Assembly (NCBI GenBank): GCA_019637295.1
Contig: JAHBVX010000008.1
Coordinates: 186,001-250,000, forward strand
Direction: 5' to 3'
Length of the DNA stretch: 64,000 bases
From: Polyangiaceae bacterium
GTDB lineage: Bacteria > Myxococcota_A > Polyangia > Polyangiales > Polyangiaceae
Shown here: in pieces, positions 1 through 8,899 of the stretch
Position numbering within the stretch: the stretch's first letter is position 1
Layout: each line of letters opens with the position of its first letter
Program-made: the position numbers and the translations under genes
Notes under the pieces: generated by a model
What the model was told of the DNA's origin: nothing
Database searches by the model: none
The model's input: only the letters and a program-made list of their open reading frames with translations

Positions 1-1
1 C

Positions 2-1630
2 CGCCTCGATGCGCTCACGGACCTGGACGCGAAGGTGCGCGAGCTGCGCGCCATCGCGCGCGCTTACCTGGAGGCCGCGGCGTCACCCAAGCAGGCGGTC
101 GCGGTGCTCGAGCAGTGGATCGCGCTGCGCGCCGACGAAGAAGCCCACGCCCTGCTGGTGGAGGCAGAGGACGAGATCGGAAAGGCGTCCGCGCGCGTTG
201 CGGCCCGGCGGCGAATGGCCGCCGTGCAAGAGCCCGCGGACCGCGCGCGAACGCTGATCGCGGCGGCGACCATCGCCGAACGGCATCTGGCGGGAAGCAA
301 GGAGGCGGCCGAGCTCGCGGCGGACGCGTTGCGGGCGGACCCGTCCGCCCTCGAGGCCCTGGAGATCGCTGCGCGGGTGCTCGGTGGCGGGCGGCGCTGG
401 CAACAGCTAGCGGACCTGTACGATGAAGTGATCGCGAGCACCGAGTCGCGCGAGCTGGTCTGGGACCTCTCGAAGCGACTCGGCGCGTTGTTCCGCGAGC
501 AGCTCGACGACGCGGAGAGCGCGCTCGCGGCCTTTGCCCGAGCCGCCGAGCAGAATCCGAGCGACGTGGAGTTGTTGCTCTGGATCGCCGAGCTGTACGA
601 GGCGAAGCGCGAGCACGCCGACGCCGCCGCGGTGCTGCGGGCTGCCGCTTGCGTACGGCCGACCGAGCCCGAGCTGGTGCGGCGAGCGCTGTGGGCCTTC
701 GAGAAGACTCAGCAGACGGACGCAGCCTGGCAGGCGGCGTGTATCCTCGATCACCTCGGCGAGGCGGACATCAACGAGTCGCTGCTCGCGGACATGCATC
801 GTCCCGAGGGCTTGATCCCGGCCCGCGCGACGGTGCCGCCGACGGAGCTCGGGCGCCTCGTGCCCGAACGGGACCGCGCCTTGACGACCTTGCTCGCCGC
901 TGTGGCGCCCAGCGCGGGTCCGCTCCGCGCCGAGGAGCTCCGCGCCGAGAAGCGCCTGCCCGCGCTCGACCCCAAGACGCTGCAAGATCCCGAGAGCACC
1001 ACCACCCTGGGGCGCAGCCTCGCGTGGACCTGTCGCTTGCTGCAGCTGCCCGTGCCGGAGCTGTACGTGCTCGAGGGCGTGGACGGCACGCTCTCCGCCT
1101 TGCCCCTCGAGCCGGCCGTGGCGCTGGCGGACAGCCGAGCCCGCTCAGGGATGGACCTGGCCGAGCTGTCGTTCCTGTGGGCCCGAGCGCTGGTCGCGCT
1201 CCGGCCGGAGAACTCGCTCGCCGTGCTGTTTCCTTCTGCGGCGGAGCTAGCGCGCTGCATGTTGGCTGCGCTCACGGTGGGCGAGGCGCGCGGGCTCGGG
1301 GAAGTCGACGGCGCGGTACAGCGCTTCGCAGAGAGGATGCGGGAGGAGCTGGACGACGAGCAGCTCGAAGCAATCGCGGAGGCCGCCGCCGAGGTGAGCC
1401 TACGTGGCGCGCGGCGTCGCATCGAGGAGTGGCTGCGCGTGACGACCCTGGCCGGCGGTCGCGCGGGTGTCTTGGTGGCGGGGGACGTACGGCTCGCCGT
1501 CGACGTCACGCGGCGCTTCCCGCTGCCGGGGATCGAGGTCGAGGAGCAGGTGCAGGACCTCTACCGCTTCGCGTTGTCCACCGAGCTCGGTGCGTTGCGC
1601 AAGTTGCTTGGGATCGACGTCAGAGGATGA
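2..1630 (+). CDS. TPR-repeat protein, 5' end outside window
   Basis: The frame is open from the left edge, so this is the 3' part of a longer gene; a GTG at 35 is only an internal candidate. The visible 542 residues are almost all alpha-helical, with repeated Ala/Leu/Glu-rich helix pairs typical of tetratricopeptide repeats, for example around 'AFARAAEQNPSDVELL' and 'ALRADPSALEALEIAARVL'. TPR proteins act as scaffolds for protein-protein contacts. The last 200 residues form a different helical domain that I do not recognise. No signal peptide can be judged because the start is missing. It converges on queD and overlaps its 3' end by 11 bases. The TPR assignment is firm in kind; the biological role is unknown. 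Confidence 0.75.
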   Translation, partial: RLDALTDLDAKVRELRAIARAYLEAAASPKQAVAVLEQWIALRADEEAHALLVEAEDEIGKASARVAARRRMAAVQEPADRARTLIAAATIAERHLAGSKEAAELAADALRADPSALEALEIAARVLGGGRRWQQLADLYDEVIASTESRELVWDLSKRLGALFREQLDDAESALAAFARAAEQNPSDVELLLWIAELYEAKREHADAAAVLRAAACVRPTEPELVRRALWAFEKTQQTDAAWQAACILDHLGEADINESLLADMHRPEGLIPARATVPPTELGRLVPERDRALTTLLAAVAPSAGPLRAEELRAEKRLPALDPKTLQDPESTTTLGRSLAWTCRLLQLPVPELYVLEGVDGTLSALPLEPAVALADSRARSGMDLAELSFLWARALVALRPENSLAVLFPSAAELARCMLAALTVGEARGLGEVDGAVQRFAERMREELDDEQLEAIAEAAAEVSLRGARRRIEEWLRVTTLAGGRAGVLVAGDVRLAVDVTRRFPLPGIEVEEQVQDLYRFALSTELGALRKLLGIDVRG

Positions 1631-1994
1631 CGCCGTCGCCCTCGTACTCGCAGCGGGCGTCGCAGGTCTCGTGAACCGTGACGCGCTCGAGGGCGGGCAG
1701 CGCGGGCTTGAGGCGTTGCCAGATGAAGTGCGCGAGCACTTCGCTGGTGGGGTTCTCGAGGCCAGGGACCTCGTTCAGGTAGTGGTGATCGAGCAGCTCT
1801 TGCAGCGGTTGCCAGAGCGCGTCGAGGTCCCCGTAGTCCATGAACCAACCCGTGTCCGGATCCACGGGGCCCTTCACGCGGAGCTCGATCTTGAAGCTGT
1901 GGCCATGGAGGCGCTCGCACTTGTGACCGGGGGGCACCTTCGGGAGGCGGTGCGCAGCCTCGAATCGATACTCACGAACCAGTCGAACGTTCAC
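1620..1994 (-). CDS. queD: 6-carboxy-5,6,7,8-tetrahydropterin synthase (QueD/PTPS family)
   Basis: This enzyme converts 7,8-dihydroneopterin triphosphate to 6-carboxytetrahydropterin in the preQ0/queuosine pathway. The 124-residue length fits the family. Zinc ligands are visible: His15 in 'FEAAHRLP' and His30/His32 in 'RLHGH', with the expected catalytic Cys26 four residues before His30. 'MDYGDLDAL', 'LDHHYLNE' and 'NPTSE' are also family hallmarks. The start is a GTG at 1994 without a strong ribosome site. No queC, queE or queF lies in the window, so it stands alone here. A PTPS-type role in another pterin pathway is possible, but the Cys in the Cys-x3-His-x-His motif favours QueD. Confidence 0.93.
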   Translation of the reverse strand: MNVRLVREYRFEAAHRLPKVPPGHKCERLHGHSFKIELRVKGPVDPDTGWFMDYGDLDALWQPLQELLDHHYLNEVPGLENPTSEVLAHFIWQRLKPALPALERVTVHETCDARCEYEGDGVIL

Positions 1995-2095
1995 GGCAGA
2001 GAGCCTAGAGCTTTTGAGCGAAGGTCGTAAGCGGCAACCGCTGACCCGGACGACGCTGATTGACTTGGACCGGACAGCCAGTCGAGACTAGGCAC

Positions 2096-2371
2096 ATGGG
2101 ACTACTGAGCAGCCGCTGGGAAGCGGACTGGGACGGCGTACACATCACCGTGCATCGCAACGAGGTGACCAAAGGGTTCTCGGTGGAAGCGGATGGCCGA
2201 ACCCTGGACGAGAAGAGCTGGTCGCTCATCGGCGTGGGCGAGCTCCAGGGCACGCTCGAGAAGGATGGGCGAGAGGTGAACGTCTGGGTGGAGCTGCCGC
2301 TCGCCTTTCGCAATCCCAAGTGCTTCGTCCGCGTGGACGGCAAGGAAATCGCCGTCAAGCAGGTCAAGTAA
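2096..2371 (+). CDS. small beta-rich protein of unknown function
   Basis: A 91-residue protein starting at the ATG at 2096; a TTG at 2060 would add 12 residues but looks less natural. The sequence alternates aromatic and charged residues ('SRWEADWDGVHITVHRNE', 'SWSLIGVGELQGTLE', 'REVNVWVEL'), which suggests a small soluble beta-sandwich. It has no signal peptide or membrane segment. The WEADWDG-HI-V pattern recalls FAIM-like beta-sandwich repeats, but I cannot confirm this and do not assign a function. Its stop is only 3 bases before the TTG start of the DNA methyltransferase, so the two are almost certainly co-transcribed. Confidence 0.6.
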   Translation: MGLLSSRWEADWDGVHITVHRNEVTKGFSVEADGRTLDEKSWSLIGVGELQGTLEKDGREVNVWVELPLAFRNPKCFVRVDGKEIAVKQVK

Positions 2372-2374
2372 GCG

Positions 2375-4681
2375 TTGGCCGAGCCGAGCCCCCTCGCCGC
2401 CGCCGCCCTCGGGGCCGTGGAGGCGTTGCTGGCCGGGATGCAGCGGGCCGCGGCTCGTTCGTCCGATTTTCGTGCCCGCCTCGACGCGAGCCTCGCCCTA
2501 GACGCGGACGCGCTGTCCCGGGAGCTCTTGCTCACGGCGCTCCGCATCGTCATCGCCTCTCGGGCGGCAGAACGCGGCCTGCTACCCGCTGCCGGTCCGT
2601 CTCTGCTCGCCGTGCACCAGCGGCTCCGGGGGAGCGAGCCGAACGCCGGGCCGATGTCCGAGGCGTGGACCCACGTCATGACCTGCCTCGGTCCCAGCTC
2701 GCGCGGCACCTTCCCGTCGACGGCGGCTGAGCCGTTACTCGCCGATGCCCCGCTCGACGTCGCTGCCGTGTGCGGGCTCCTCGATCCGCTGCTCGCGCCG
2801 GACATTGCCCGGTACCCGATCGGCGATGCCTACGAAGGCCTGATCGGTCATCGCTTGGTGCGCGTCTCGGCGCTGGCCGTCGCGGTGCCCTTCGGACCCG
2901 GTGGGGCGCGGGTGTGGCTGAGCCCCGAGCGGCTGCGGGGGCTCTCGCGCGAGCGCTGCGCGCAGGTGTTGATGGCGGAGTTCGGACTCACCCGACCCGC
3001 CGCGGAGCGCCTGCGGCGGGAGCACGAGCGAGTGCAGTCCAGGGCGGATCGGGTCACCGTCGAGCCTGGGGGCCTCGTGCTCCAGCCGACGGGGCGGCGG
3101 CGAGCATCCGGCGTGCACTACACGCCACCCGAGGTCATCGAGCAGGTGGTGCGGGCGACGCTCTCGCCGTTGCTCGAGGACTGCGGCTCGTCTGCCGAGC
3201 GACTCCTGGGGCTGACGGTGTGTGATCCGGCGATGGGAGCAGGCGCCTTCTTGCTCGAGGTGGTCGAGCAGCTCGGCGCAGCCCTCGCCGAGAGCTGGGC
3301 GGGGCCCGGTGCGCTGACCGGGGCTCTGACCGCGCGGGCGCGTCGCGAGATCGCCGCTCGCTGCGTGTACGGCGTGGACCGGGACCCCATCGCGGTGGGT
3401 CTGGCTCGCGCGTCGCTGTGGCTGCACGCCGCCGCTCCGGGCGACCCCCTCACGCTGTTCGACCCACACTTGCGCGTCGGGGACTCGACCGTCGGCACTG
3501 CGCCGGGGGAGCTCGACGTGAGCCACGAGGCGGCCGCGCTCACGGAGGTCTTTCACTGGCCCCGCGAGTTCGGCGAGGTGTTCGAGGGCGGCGGGTTCGC
3601 CGCGATCGTGGGCAACCCGCCGTGGATCGCGTACGCCGGGCGCGCGGCGCAGCCGCTCGCGCCCGAGCTGCGCCGCTATTACTTGGCGAACAACCCGGCG
3701 TTCGCCGGCTACCGAAGCTTGCACGGCGTGTTCATCCGTCGCGCGGCAACCTTGCTGCGTCCCGGCGGCCGGCTGGGCCTGGTGCTGCCCACCTCCGTCG
3801 CCGACTTGGCCAACTACGGCCCCACCCGGGCGGCGCACGACGAGCTCTGCGTCCCCGACGAGGAGCTGCCAGACTTCGGAGACGGCGTGTTCGAGGGTGT
3901 GTTCCAACCGTGCATGGCGCTGCTCTCGACGCGCCGGGTCGAGGCCACAGCGCGCGCGAGATGCAGCCCAGCGTGGTCCCTGACGCGGTCCGATCTGGGT
4001 CCGGTGGCTGCACGCTTGTTGGCTCGCTTGGCCGCGTTGCCTTCGCTCGACCCGACATCGTTCGCCGAGCGCGGCTATCAGACCTCGGCGGCGGACGCAG
4101 CTGCGCTCTCCCGCGTCGAGCAGGACCCGTTCGTGACGCCGCTGCACGAGGGGACCGACGTGGGGGAGTTTCAGACCCGTCCGGCGCGCGTGTTCGCCAA
4201 CCCGGACGCGCTCACGGGCAGACTTCGCCCTGCCGCACAGTGGCGCCAAGTGCAGCTCTTCGTGCGGCAGACCGCGCGCTACCCGATCGTCGGCTTGGCG
4301 GACGGGCGGCCCTTCCGTAACAGCATCCTGGCCGGGTTTGCGCGCGGCCCCTGGAGCGCGCCCGCGCTGGTCTGCTACCTCAACAGCAGCGTCGTGCGCT
4401 GGTACCACTTCCAGCGCCATCGGGACGCACGGCAGGGCATGCCGCAGGTGAAGATCGGGCACCTGCGCAGCCTCCCGGAGCCGGCCTTCGGCGCTGACGC
4501 GCGCGAAGAGCTGGACCGCATGGGATACGAGCTGTGCTCCGGCAATCGCGGGATCTCGGCGCTTCAGCGCGCTCGCCTCGATGAGCTGGTCGCGCGGGGA
4601 TTCGAGCTGGAGCCTGCCGAGCTCGCGCTGGTGCGGAGCTGGGCTGCAGAGCATCCCCCGCCGCGCTCGCGGGCCGACTGA
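2375..4681 (+). CDS. N6-adenine-type DNA methyltransferase (Eco57I/TaqI-like)
   Basis: A 768-residue protein with the gamma-class adenine methyltransferase layout. Residues 1-240 are a helical N-terminal region. A 'SGVHYTPPEV' entry motif lies near residue 245, the SAM-binding motif I 'DPAMGAGAF' near 283, 'YGVDRDPIAV' near 333, and the catalytic 'GNPPWI' has its Asn at 414. The C-terminal third, with 'FRNSILAGFARG' and 'ALVCYLNSSVVRWYH', resembles TaqI-type target-recognition domains. I see no PD-(D/E)xK or other nuclease motif, so it is either an orphan methyltransferase or one half of an unknown system. The start is a TTG 3 bases after the small upstream gene. The methyltransferase call is secure; target site and defence role are inference. 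Confidence 0.87.
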   Translation: MAEPSPLAAAALGAVEALLAGMQRAAARSSDFRARLDASLALDADALSRELLLTALRIVIASRAAERGLLPAAGPSLLAVHQRLRGSEPNAGPMSEAWTHVMTCLGPSSRGTFPSTAAEPLLADAPLDVAAVCGLLDPLLAPDIARYPIGDAYEGLIGHRLVRVSALAVAVPFGPGGARVWLSPERLRGLSRERCAQVLMAEFGLTRPAAERLRREHERVQSRADRVTVEPGGLVLQPTGRRRASGVHYTPPEVIEQVVRATLSPLLEDCGSSAERLLGLTVCDPAMGAGAFLLEVVEQLGAALAESWAGPGALTGALTARARREIAARCVYGVDRDPIAVGLARASLWLHAAAPGDPLTLFDPHLRVGDSTVGTAPGELDVSHEAAALTEVFHWPREFGEVFEGGGFAAIVGNPPWIAYAGRAAQPLAPELRRYYLANNPAFAGYRSLHGVFIRRAATLLRPGGRLGLVLPTSVADLANYGPTRAAHDELCVPDEELPDFGDGVFEGVFQPCMALLSTRRVEATARARCSPAWSLTRSDLGPVAARLLARLAALPSLDPTSFAERGYQTSAADAAALSRVEQDPFVTPLHEGTDVGEFQTRPARVFANPDALTGRLRPAAQWRQVQLFVRQTARYPIVGLADGRPFRNSILAGFARGPWSAPALVCYLNSSVVRWYHFQRHRDARQGMPQVKIGHLRSLPEPAFGADAREELDRMGYELCSGNRGISALQRARLDELVARGFELEPAELALVRSWAAEHPPPRSRAD

Positions 4682-5512
4682 TCAGCGCCGCGTCTTGTAC
4701 CACAGCGTCGCGCCTGCCCCGAGCAGCAGCGCCGCGAGCGCGTAGGGCCAGCGCGGCGCCGGGGCCGGCGGCGCGGGTGCAGTGGGAGGTTCGCTGCGCG
4801 GGACGTCGCAGCTGGGCGGGGAACCGATGCGACCCGGGCTCGACGTGGGCGCCGCGTCGATGGAGCGGCCGTCTCGGCAGTGCCAGCGCACGCCCAGGGG
4901 CTCGAGCGTGACCCCGGCTTGGTCTACTCGCGTCACGCGATAGGACTCTGTCACGCGCGACAGCTTCATCGCGAGCTTGACCGCGACGTGATCGCGAAAG
5001 CCGAAGTCCACGTCCGTCTTCACCAGGCGCGCTTCGGAGGCGAAGAACGCGTCTGGGTCCACGATATTGACGCGTGGTTCGAGCAGCGCAACCGGTGGCA
5101 TGCGGTGCTCTTCGGCGCGCCAGCGCTCGGTGCTCGGCGGCGCGGCGTTGCGCTCGGCGAGCTCTACGCCGGCGCGGGGCAGCAGCCACAACTTGCCGCC
5201 CGTCACGAAGGGTGCGCTGCGGACCACGACGCAGTAGGGCAACGTGGCGCCATCGTCGACCGAGAACCGGGTGTAGCAGTTCTGCAAGATCAACAGGTAG
5301 TCACCGAAGCGCTCGACCTCTCTCAGCTCGACCAGGCGTGGGATGGCCTCCTCGTCCGCTGGGAGCAGGTCCGCGCGCACGAACGGCGTCATCAGGAGCA
5401 GCAGCGCGAGCAGCCGATGGAAGAGGCGTCGAGAACTGAGCCAGTTCACGCCGGCGGAGCCGGCCCACGTGGGGTGGGGCCTTCGACAGCTCTTGCGTCG
5501 CCGAGCGGTCAT
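4682..5512 (-). CDS. exported protein with C-terminal membrane anchor, unknown function
   Basis: Up to 276 residues from the ATG at 5512. A GTG at 5449 would place a classical signal peptide (positive start, Leu-rich core, 'PFVRA' before the mature end) right at the N-terminus and may be the true start. The mature part begins 'DLLPADEEAIPRLVEL' and contains four Cys, including 'QNCYTRF' and 'LPYCVVV'. A Pro/Ala-rich linker precedes a single C-terminal membrane segment, 'YALAALLLGAGATLWY', ending in KTRR. This gives an exported domain tethered by its C-terminus. I do not recognise the family. It converges on the methyltransferase with adjoining stops and is transcribed divergently from the AGPS gene. 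Confidence 0.65.
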   Translation of the reverse strand: MTARRRKSCRRPHPTWAGSAGVNWLSSRRLFHRLLALLLLMTPFVRADLLPADEEAIPRLVELREVERFGDYLLILQNCYTRFSVDDGATLPYCVVVRSAPFVTGGKLWLLPRAGVELAERNAAPPSTERWRAEEHRMPPVALLEPRVNIVDPDAFFASEARLVKTDVDFGFRDHVAVKLAMKLSRVTESYRVTRVDQAGVTLEPLGVRWHCRDGRSIDAAPTSSPGRIGSPPSCDVPRSEPPTAPAPPAPAPRWPYALAALLLGAGATLWYKTRR

Positions 5513-5584
5513 GCTCGCCTGATCCTACGGCAAAGTCGGGCGCGATATGACAACCGCGGCAGAGCGGTGTCATAAGTGGACGCC

Positions 5585-7180
5585 ATGACCGGGACGCGCC
5601 GTTTTTGGGGCTGGGGCTGGGAGGAAGTGGAACCCACCGAGGCCGAGCTCGACAGGGTGGAGGCGGGGCTCGCTGGAGCGCTGGGCATGACCAGCCTGTC
5701 GCCTCGCCCGCGGCCGCGCGCCGCGGAGCTGAGCCTGCCCGCCGCGCGGGTCTCGCTGCCCACGAGCCTCGGCCACCTCCAGCGCGACTCGCCGGTGGAG
5801 CGAGCGCAGCACAGCTACGGTCGCTCCTACCGCGATCTGGTGCGCGCCACGGCGTTGTGCTTCGACCATCCGCCGGACATCGTCGCCTACCCCGAGAGCG
5901 AAGACGACGTTCGTCGCGTGCTCGACTTCGCGAGCACTCAGCGCATCGCCGTGATCCCCTACGGCGGTGGTTCGAGCGTGTGCGGCGGCGTCGAGCCGCT
6001 CGTGGGGGCTGACTTCCGCGGCACCCTGTCGCTCGATCTCACGCGCCTCAGTCGCGTACTCGAGGTGGATCTCGAGTCGCGCTGCGCCCGTGTTCAAGCG
6101 GGTGTCCTCGGCCCGCAGCTGGAGGCCCAGCTCCGCGGCCATGGCCTGACGCTGCGACACTTCCCTCAGTCCTTCGAGTTCTCCTCCCTCGGCGGCTGGA
6201 TCGCCACCCGCGCCGGAGGACACTTCGCCACCGTTTACACCCACATCGACGACTTGGTGCAGGCCGTTCGCGTCGTCACGCCGAGCGGCGCGCTCGAGAC
6301 CAGGCGCCTGCCCGGCTCGGGCGCGGGGCCCGACCCCAATCGGCTGTTCATCGGCTCCGAAGGCACCCTCGGCGTCATCACGGAGGCTTGGGTCCGGCTG
6401 CAGCAGCGGCCCATATTCCGCGCCAAGGCCAACGTCCGCTTCGAGAGTTTCCGCGTCGCAGCGACAGCACTGCGGGCCTTGTCCCAGAGTGGCCTGTATC
6501 CCGCCAACGCCCGCCTGGTCGACCCGATGGAGGCCATGCTCAACGGCGTCGGGGATGGTCAGAGCGCGGTGCTGCTGTTGGGCTTCGAGTCGCAGGATCA
6601 CACCCTCGACGCTTGGCTATCGCGCGCGGTCGAGATCTGCCGCGCTGCCGGCGGTCGGGTGCCCGACTCGGCCGTCGCCACGCGCACCGACGCCGGGGCG
6701 TCCAGCGAGGGCGACGCGGGCACCTGGCGTCAGTCCTTCCTGCGCGCGCCATACCTGCGCGACGAGCTGGTGCTGAGGGGGGTGTTCGTGGAGACCTTCG
6801 AGACCGCGGTCACCTGGGACCGCTTCGAGGCGCTGCATGACGCCGTGATCGCGGCGGCGCGGCGCGCGCTCGGGCAACCGGCGGTGGTGACCTGTCGCAT
6901 CACGCACGTGTACCCCGACGGTCCCGCGCCCTACTTCACGGTGATCGCTCCCGCGCGCTTGGGCTCGGAGCTCACCCAGTGGGCGGAGGTCAAGGACGCG
7001 ATCACCCTCGCGATGCTGGAGCACGGGGGCACGACGACCCACCACCACGCCGTCGGTCGCGACGTCGTCCCCTACTACGAACAGGAGCGGCCGGAGCCGT
7101 TCGCGCGCGCCATGCGGGCGGTCAAGCGCGAGCTCGATCCCCAGGGTGTGCTGAACCCCGGGGTGCTGTGGCGAGAGTGA
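5585..7180 (+). CDS. alkyldihydroxyacetonephosphate synthase-like FAD oxidase
   Basis: A FAD-linked flavoprotein of the vanillyl-alcohol-oxidase fold. The start is the ATG at 5585; a GTG at 5576 is also in frame. The FAD-binding segment is visible as 'VIPYGGGSSVCGGVEP', followed by 'SLDLTRLSRVLEVDLES'. The C-terminus carries the alkyl-DHAP synthase hallmarks: the His-rich 'THHHAVGRDV' and 'LDPQGVLNPGVLW'. Length (531 residues) fits. The enzyme exchanges the acyl chain of acyl-DHAP for a fatty alcohol, the step that makes ether phospholipids. Ether lipids are known in myxobacteria, where they are linked to fruiting-body development, so the call suits the host. A generic FAD-binding oxidase is the alternative. 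Confidence 0.82.
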   Translation: MTGTRRFWGWGWEEVEPTEAELDRVEAGLAGALGMTSLSPRPRPRAAELSLPAARVSLPTSLGHLQRDSPVERAQHSYGRSYRDLVRATALCFDHPPDIVAYPESEDDVRRVLDFASTQRIAVIPYGGGSSVCGGVEPLVGADFRGTLSLDLTRLSRVLEVDLESRCARVQAGVLGPQLEAQLRGHGLTLRHFPQSFEFSSLGGWIATRAGGHFATVYTHIDDLVQAVRVVTPSGALETRRLPGSGAGPDPNRLFIGSEGTLGVITEAWVRLQQRPIFRAKANVRFESFRVAATALRALSQSGLYPANARLVDPMEAMLNGVGDGQSAVLLLGFESQDHTLDAWLSRAVEICRAAGGRVPDSAVATRTDAGASSEGDAGTWRQSFLRAPYLRDELVLRGVFVETFETAVTWDRFEALHDAVIAAARRALGQPAVVTCRITHVYPDGPAPYFTVIAPARLGSELTQWAEVKDAITLAMLEHGGTTTHHHAVGRDVVPYYEQERPEPFARAMRAVKRELDPQGVLNPGVLWRE

Positions 7181-7199
7181 CGCGCGCCTGCTGCGTCAC
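7177..7199. terminator. possible bidirectional hairpin between convergent genes
   Basis: A 7-bp inverted repeat (GTGACGC ... GCGTCAC, 9-base loop) spans the 15-base gap between the AGPS stop and the lipoprotein stop. There is no T-run on either side, so it is at best a weak or factor-assisted terminator. Confidence 0.3.
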
Positions 7200-7930
7200 G
7201 GCCCGAGGTTCTGCCCCGCCAAGGTCCACATGCCCACCGTGTTGCCTTGCAGCGTCGCGTCCGTCACATCGAGCCAACCGGGCTGAGGGTTCGGACCGCA
7301 GTGACCCACGATCATATCGATGACGTAGACGTTGGTGCTGCCCTCGCTCACATCCGCGCCGAAGTGGTAGTCCACGACGTCCTGTGACAGATCGCCGACC
7401 ACGCCGCGCTTCCAGTTCAGTCCCCAGCGCGTGTCTTGCTGGCGAAGCCGGCGCACCACCTCGTACAGGAACTCGTTGTGGCCGCCCTCGTCCACGCACG
7501 ACTCGGTCAGCCAGTTCGGATGATCCGCGGCGACCTGCTGCACGATGGCGTAGCCGTCCGGCGTGGGGTCGTGCGGGTAGACGCCGATCGGTGGGTGGGC
7601 CGGCCCGCCGGGCTCGGGGGTGTAACCACCGGCGCCGCCGCCGCCGCTGGAGCCGCCCGCGTCGCCCCCCGTGCCCGCGCTGCCCCCGGACGCGGCCGCT
7701 CCGGCCGTGCCGCCGGAGCCGGGCCAGCCCGCGCCGCCCCCGAGCCCGCAGCTCGCGCAGGCCCCCACGGAGGTACCGTCGGCGTTGCACGTCGTCTGCC
7801 CCTTCGAGCCGTCGCTGCAGGTGCAACCCAGGGTCTCTCCTGGCGAGCATGGCTTCCCGGACGGGTCGTCGTTGGATGAGCAACCGGGGAGCAACAACAG
7901 AGCGCCGAGCAGCCACGTCAGCCGAGCCAT
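7196..7930 (-). CDS. lipoprotein with Gly-rich linker, unknown function
   Basis: A 244-residue protein with a lipoprotein signal peptide ending in 'LLLLPGC' (lipid-anchored Cys16). A short Cys-rich segment follows, '[17 protein letters not shown]', resembling the small Cys modules common in myxobacterial surface lipoproteins. About 50 residues of Gly/Ser/Ala linker then lead to a C-terminal domain of about 140 residues ('[19 protein letters not shown]', '[20 protein letters not shown]'). I do not recognise that domain; it has conserved-looking Trp and His but no known catalytic motif. The gene is minus-strand and convergent with AGPS. Outer-membrane surface location is inference from the lipobox and linker. 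Confidence 0.7.
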   Translation of the reverse strand: MARLTWLLGALLLLPGCSSNDDPSGKPCSPGETLGCTCSDGSKGQTTCNADGTSVGACASCGLGGGAGWPGSGGTAGAAASGGSAGTGGDAGGSSGGGGAGGYTPEPGGPAHPPIGVYPHDPTPDGYAIVQQVAADHPNWLTESCVDEGGHNEFLYEVVRRLRQQDTRWGLNWKRGVVGDLSQDVVDYHFGADVSEGSTNVYVIDMIVGHCGPNPQPGWLDVTDATLQGNTVGMWTLAGQNLGP

Positions 7931-8035
7931 GCCTTAGCTTACGCGCGCCGCGCGGCTTCGTCCCCGCGCTTCGTATACGGAGAATTTTTCACTCCGGACG
8001 CCTCACGCGGCGAGGCGTGGTATGCGGACGTCATC

Positions 8036-8899
8036 ATGAGCCAGGTGCTCGAAGAACTCGTGGAGCTGTTGTCGCTCGAGCGGATCGAAGAGAACCTGTT
8101 CCGCGGCCAGAGCCAGGACCTCGGCTGGGGTAACGTGTTCGGCGGGCAGGTGCTCGGACAAGCGCTCTCCGCCGCGGAGAAGACCGTCGGCGGTGGGCGC
8201 GAGGTCCACTCGTTTCACAGCTACTTCCTGCGCACGGGCGACGCGAAGCGACCCATCGTCTACGACGTCGACTGCATCCGGGATGGCCGGAGCTTCACCA
8301 CCCGGCGCGTGGTCGCCATTCAAGGAGGCAAGCCCATCTTCAGCATGTCGGCCTCGTTTCAGACGCCGGAGGAGGGCTTCGATCACCAAGCCGAGAAGCC
8401 CGAAGCGCCCGGACCCGACGGGTTGCTGTCGGAGGCCGAGCTCGCCCGCGCGGCCAAGGACCGCATCCCCGAGGCCTTCCTCGAGCGGGCGCTCGCCGAG
8501 CGGCCCATCGAGGTGCGCCCAGTGGAGCCCGTCGATCCCTTGAATCCCGAGCGGCGCCCGCCGCAGCGCAAGGTCTGGTTTCGGGCCGCAGGGCGGCTGC
8601 CGGACGCGCCCCGCGTGCATCAGTACCTGCTCGCCTACGCGTCCGACTTCAACTTCCTGGGCACGTCCATGCAGCCGCACGGCATCAGCTGGCTCACCCC
8701 GGGCATGCAGGTGGCGAGCTTGGACCACGCGATGTGGTTTCACCGGCCCTTCCGCTTCGACGAGTGGCTGCTGTACGTCGTGGACAGCCCCTCGGCTTCT
8801 TCTGCCCGCGGCCTGGTGCGCGGTCAGTTCTTCACCGAGTCGGGAATCCTCGTCGCGTCCACCGCGCAGGAGGGGCTCATCCGTCAGTGGCGGTCGTGA
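8036..8899 (+). CDS. tesB: acyl-CoA thioesterase II
   Basis: A 287-residue double hot-dog thioesterase that hydrolyses medium- and long-chain acyl-CoA to free fatty acid and CoA. The N-terminal half shows '[20 protein letters not shown]' and '[12 protein letters not shown]'. The C-terminal half shows '[12 protein letters not shown]', holding the catalytic Asp, then '[13 protein letters not shown]', and 'STAQEGLIR', holding the catalytic Gln. The expected third polar residue lies in the 'DSPSAS' stretch. Length matches the family. The start is the ATG at 8036, just after an AT-richer stretch. Its 3' end overlaps the convergent SpoIID-domain gene by 16 bases. Confidence 0.93.
   Translation: MSQVLEELVELLSLERIEENLFRGQSQDLGWGNVFGGQVLGQALSAAEKTVGGGREVHSFHSYFLRTGDAKRPIVYDVDCIRDGRSFTTRRVVAIQGGKPIFSMSASFQTPEEGFDHQAEKPEAPGPDGLLSEAELARAAKDRIPEAFLERALAERPIEVRPVEPVDPLNPERRPPQRKVWFRAAGRLPDAPRVHQYLLAYASDFNFLGTSMQPHGISWLTPGMQVASLDHAMWFHRPFRFDEWLLYVVDSPSASSARGLVRGQFFTESGILVASTAQEGLIRQWRS

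Noticed and set aside
2375-4681. A complete type IIG restriction-modification enzyme
   Set aside because: No PD-(D/E)xK or HNH nuclease motif is visible in the N-terminal 240 residues, and no restriction gene lies beside it.
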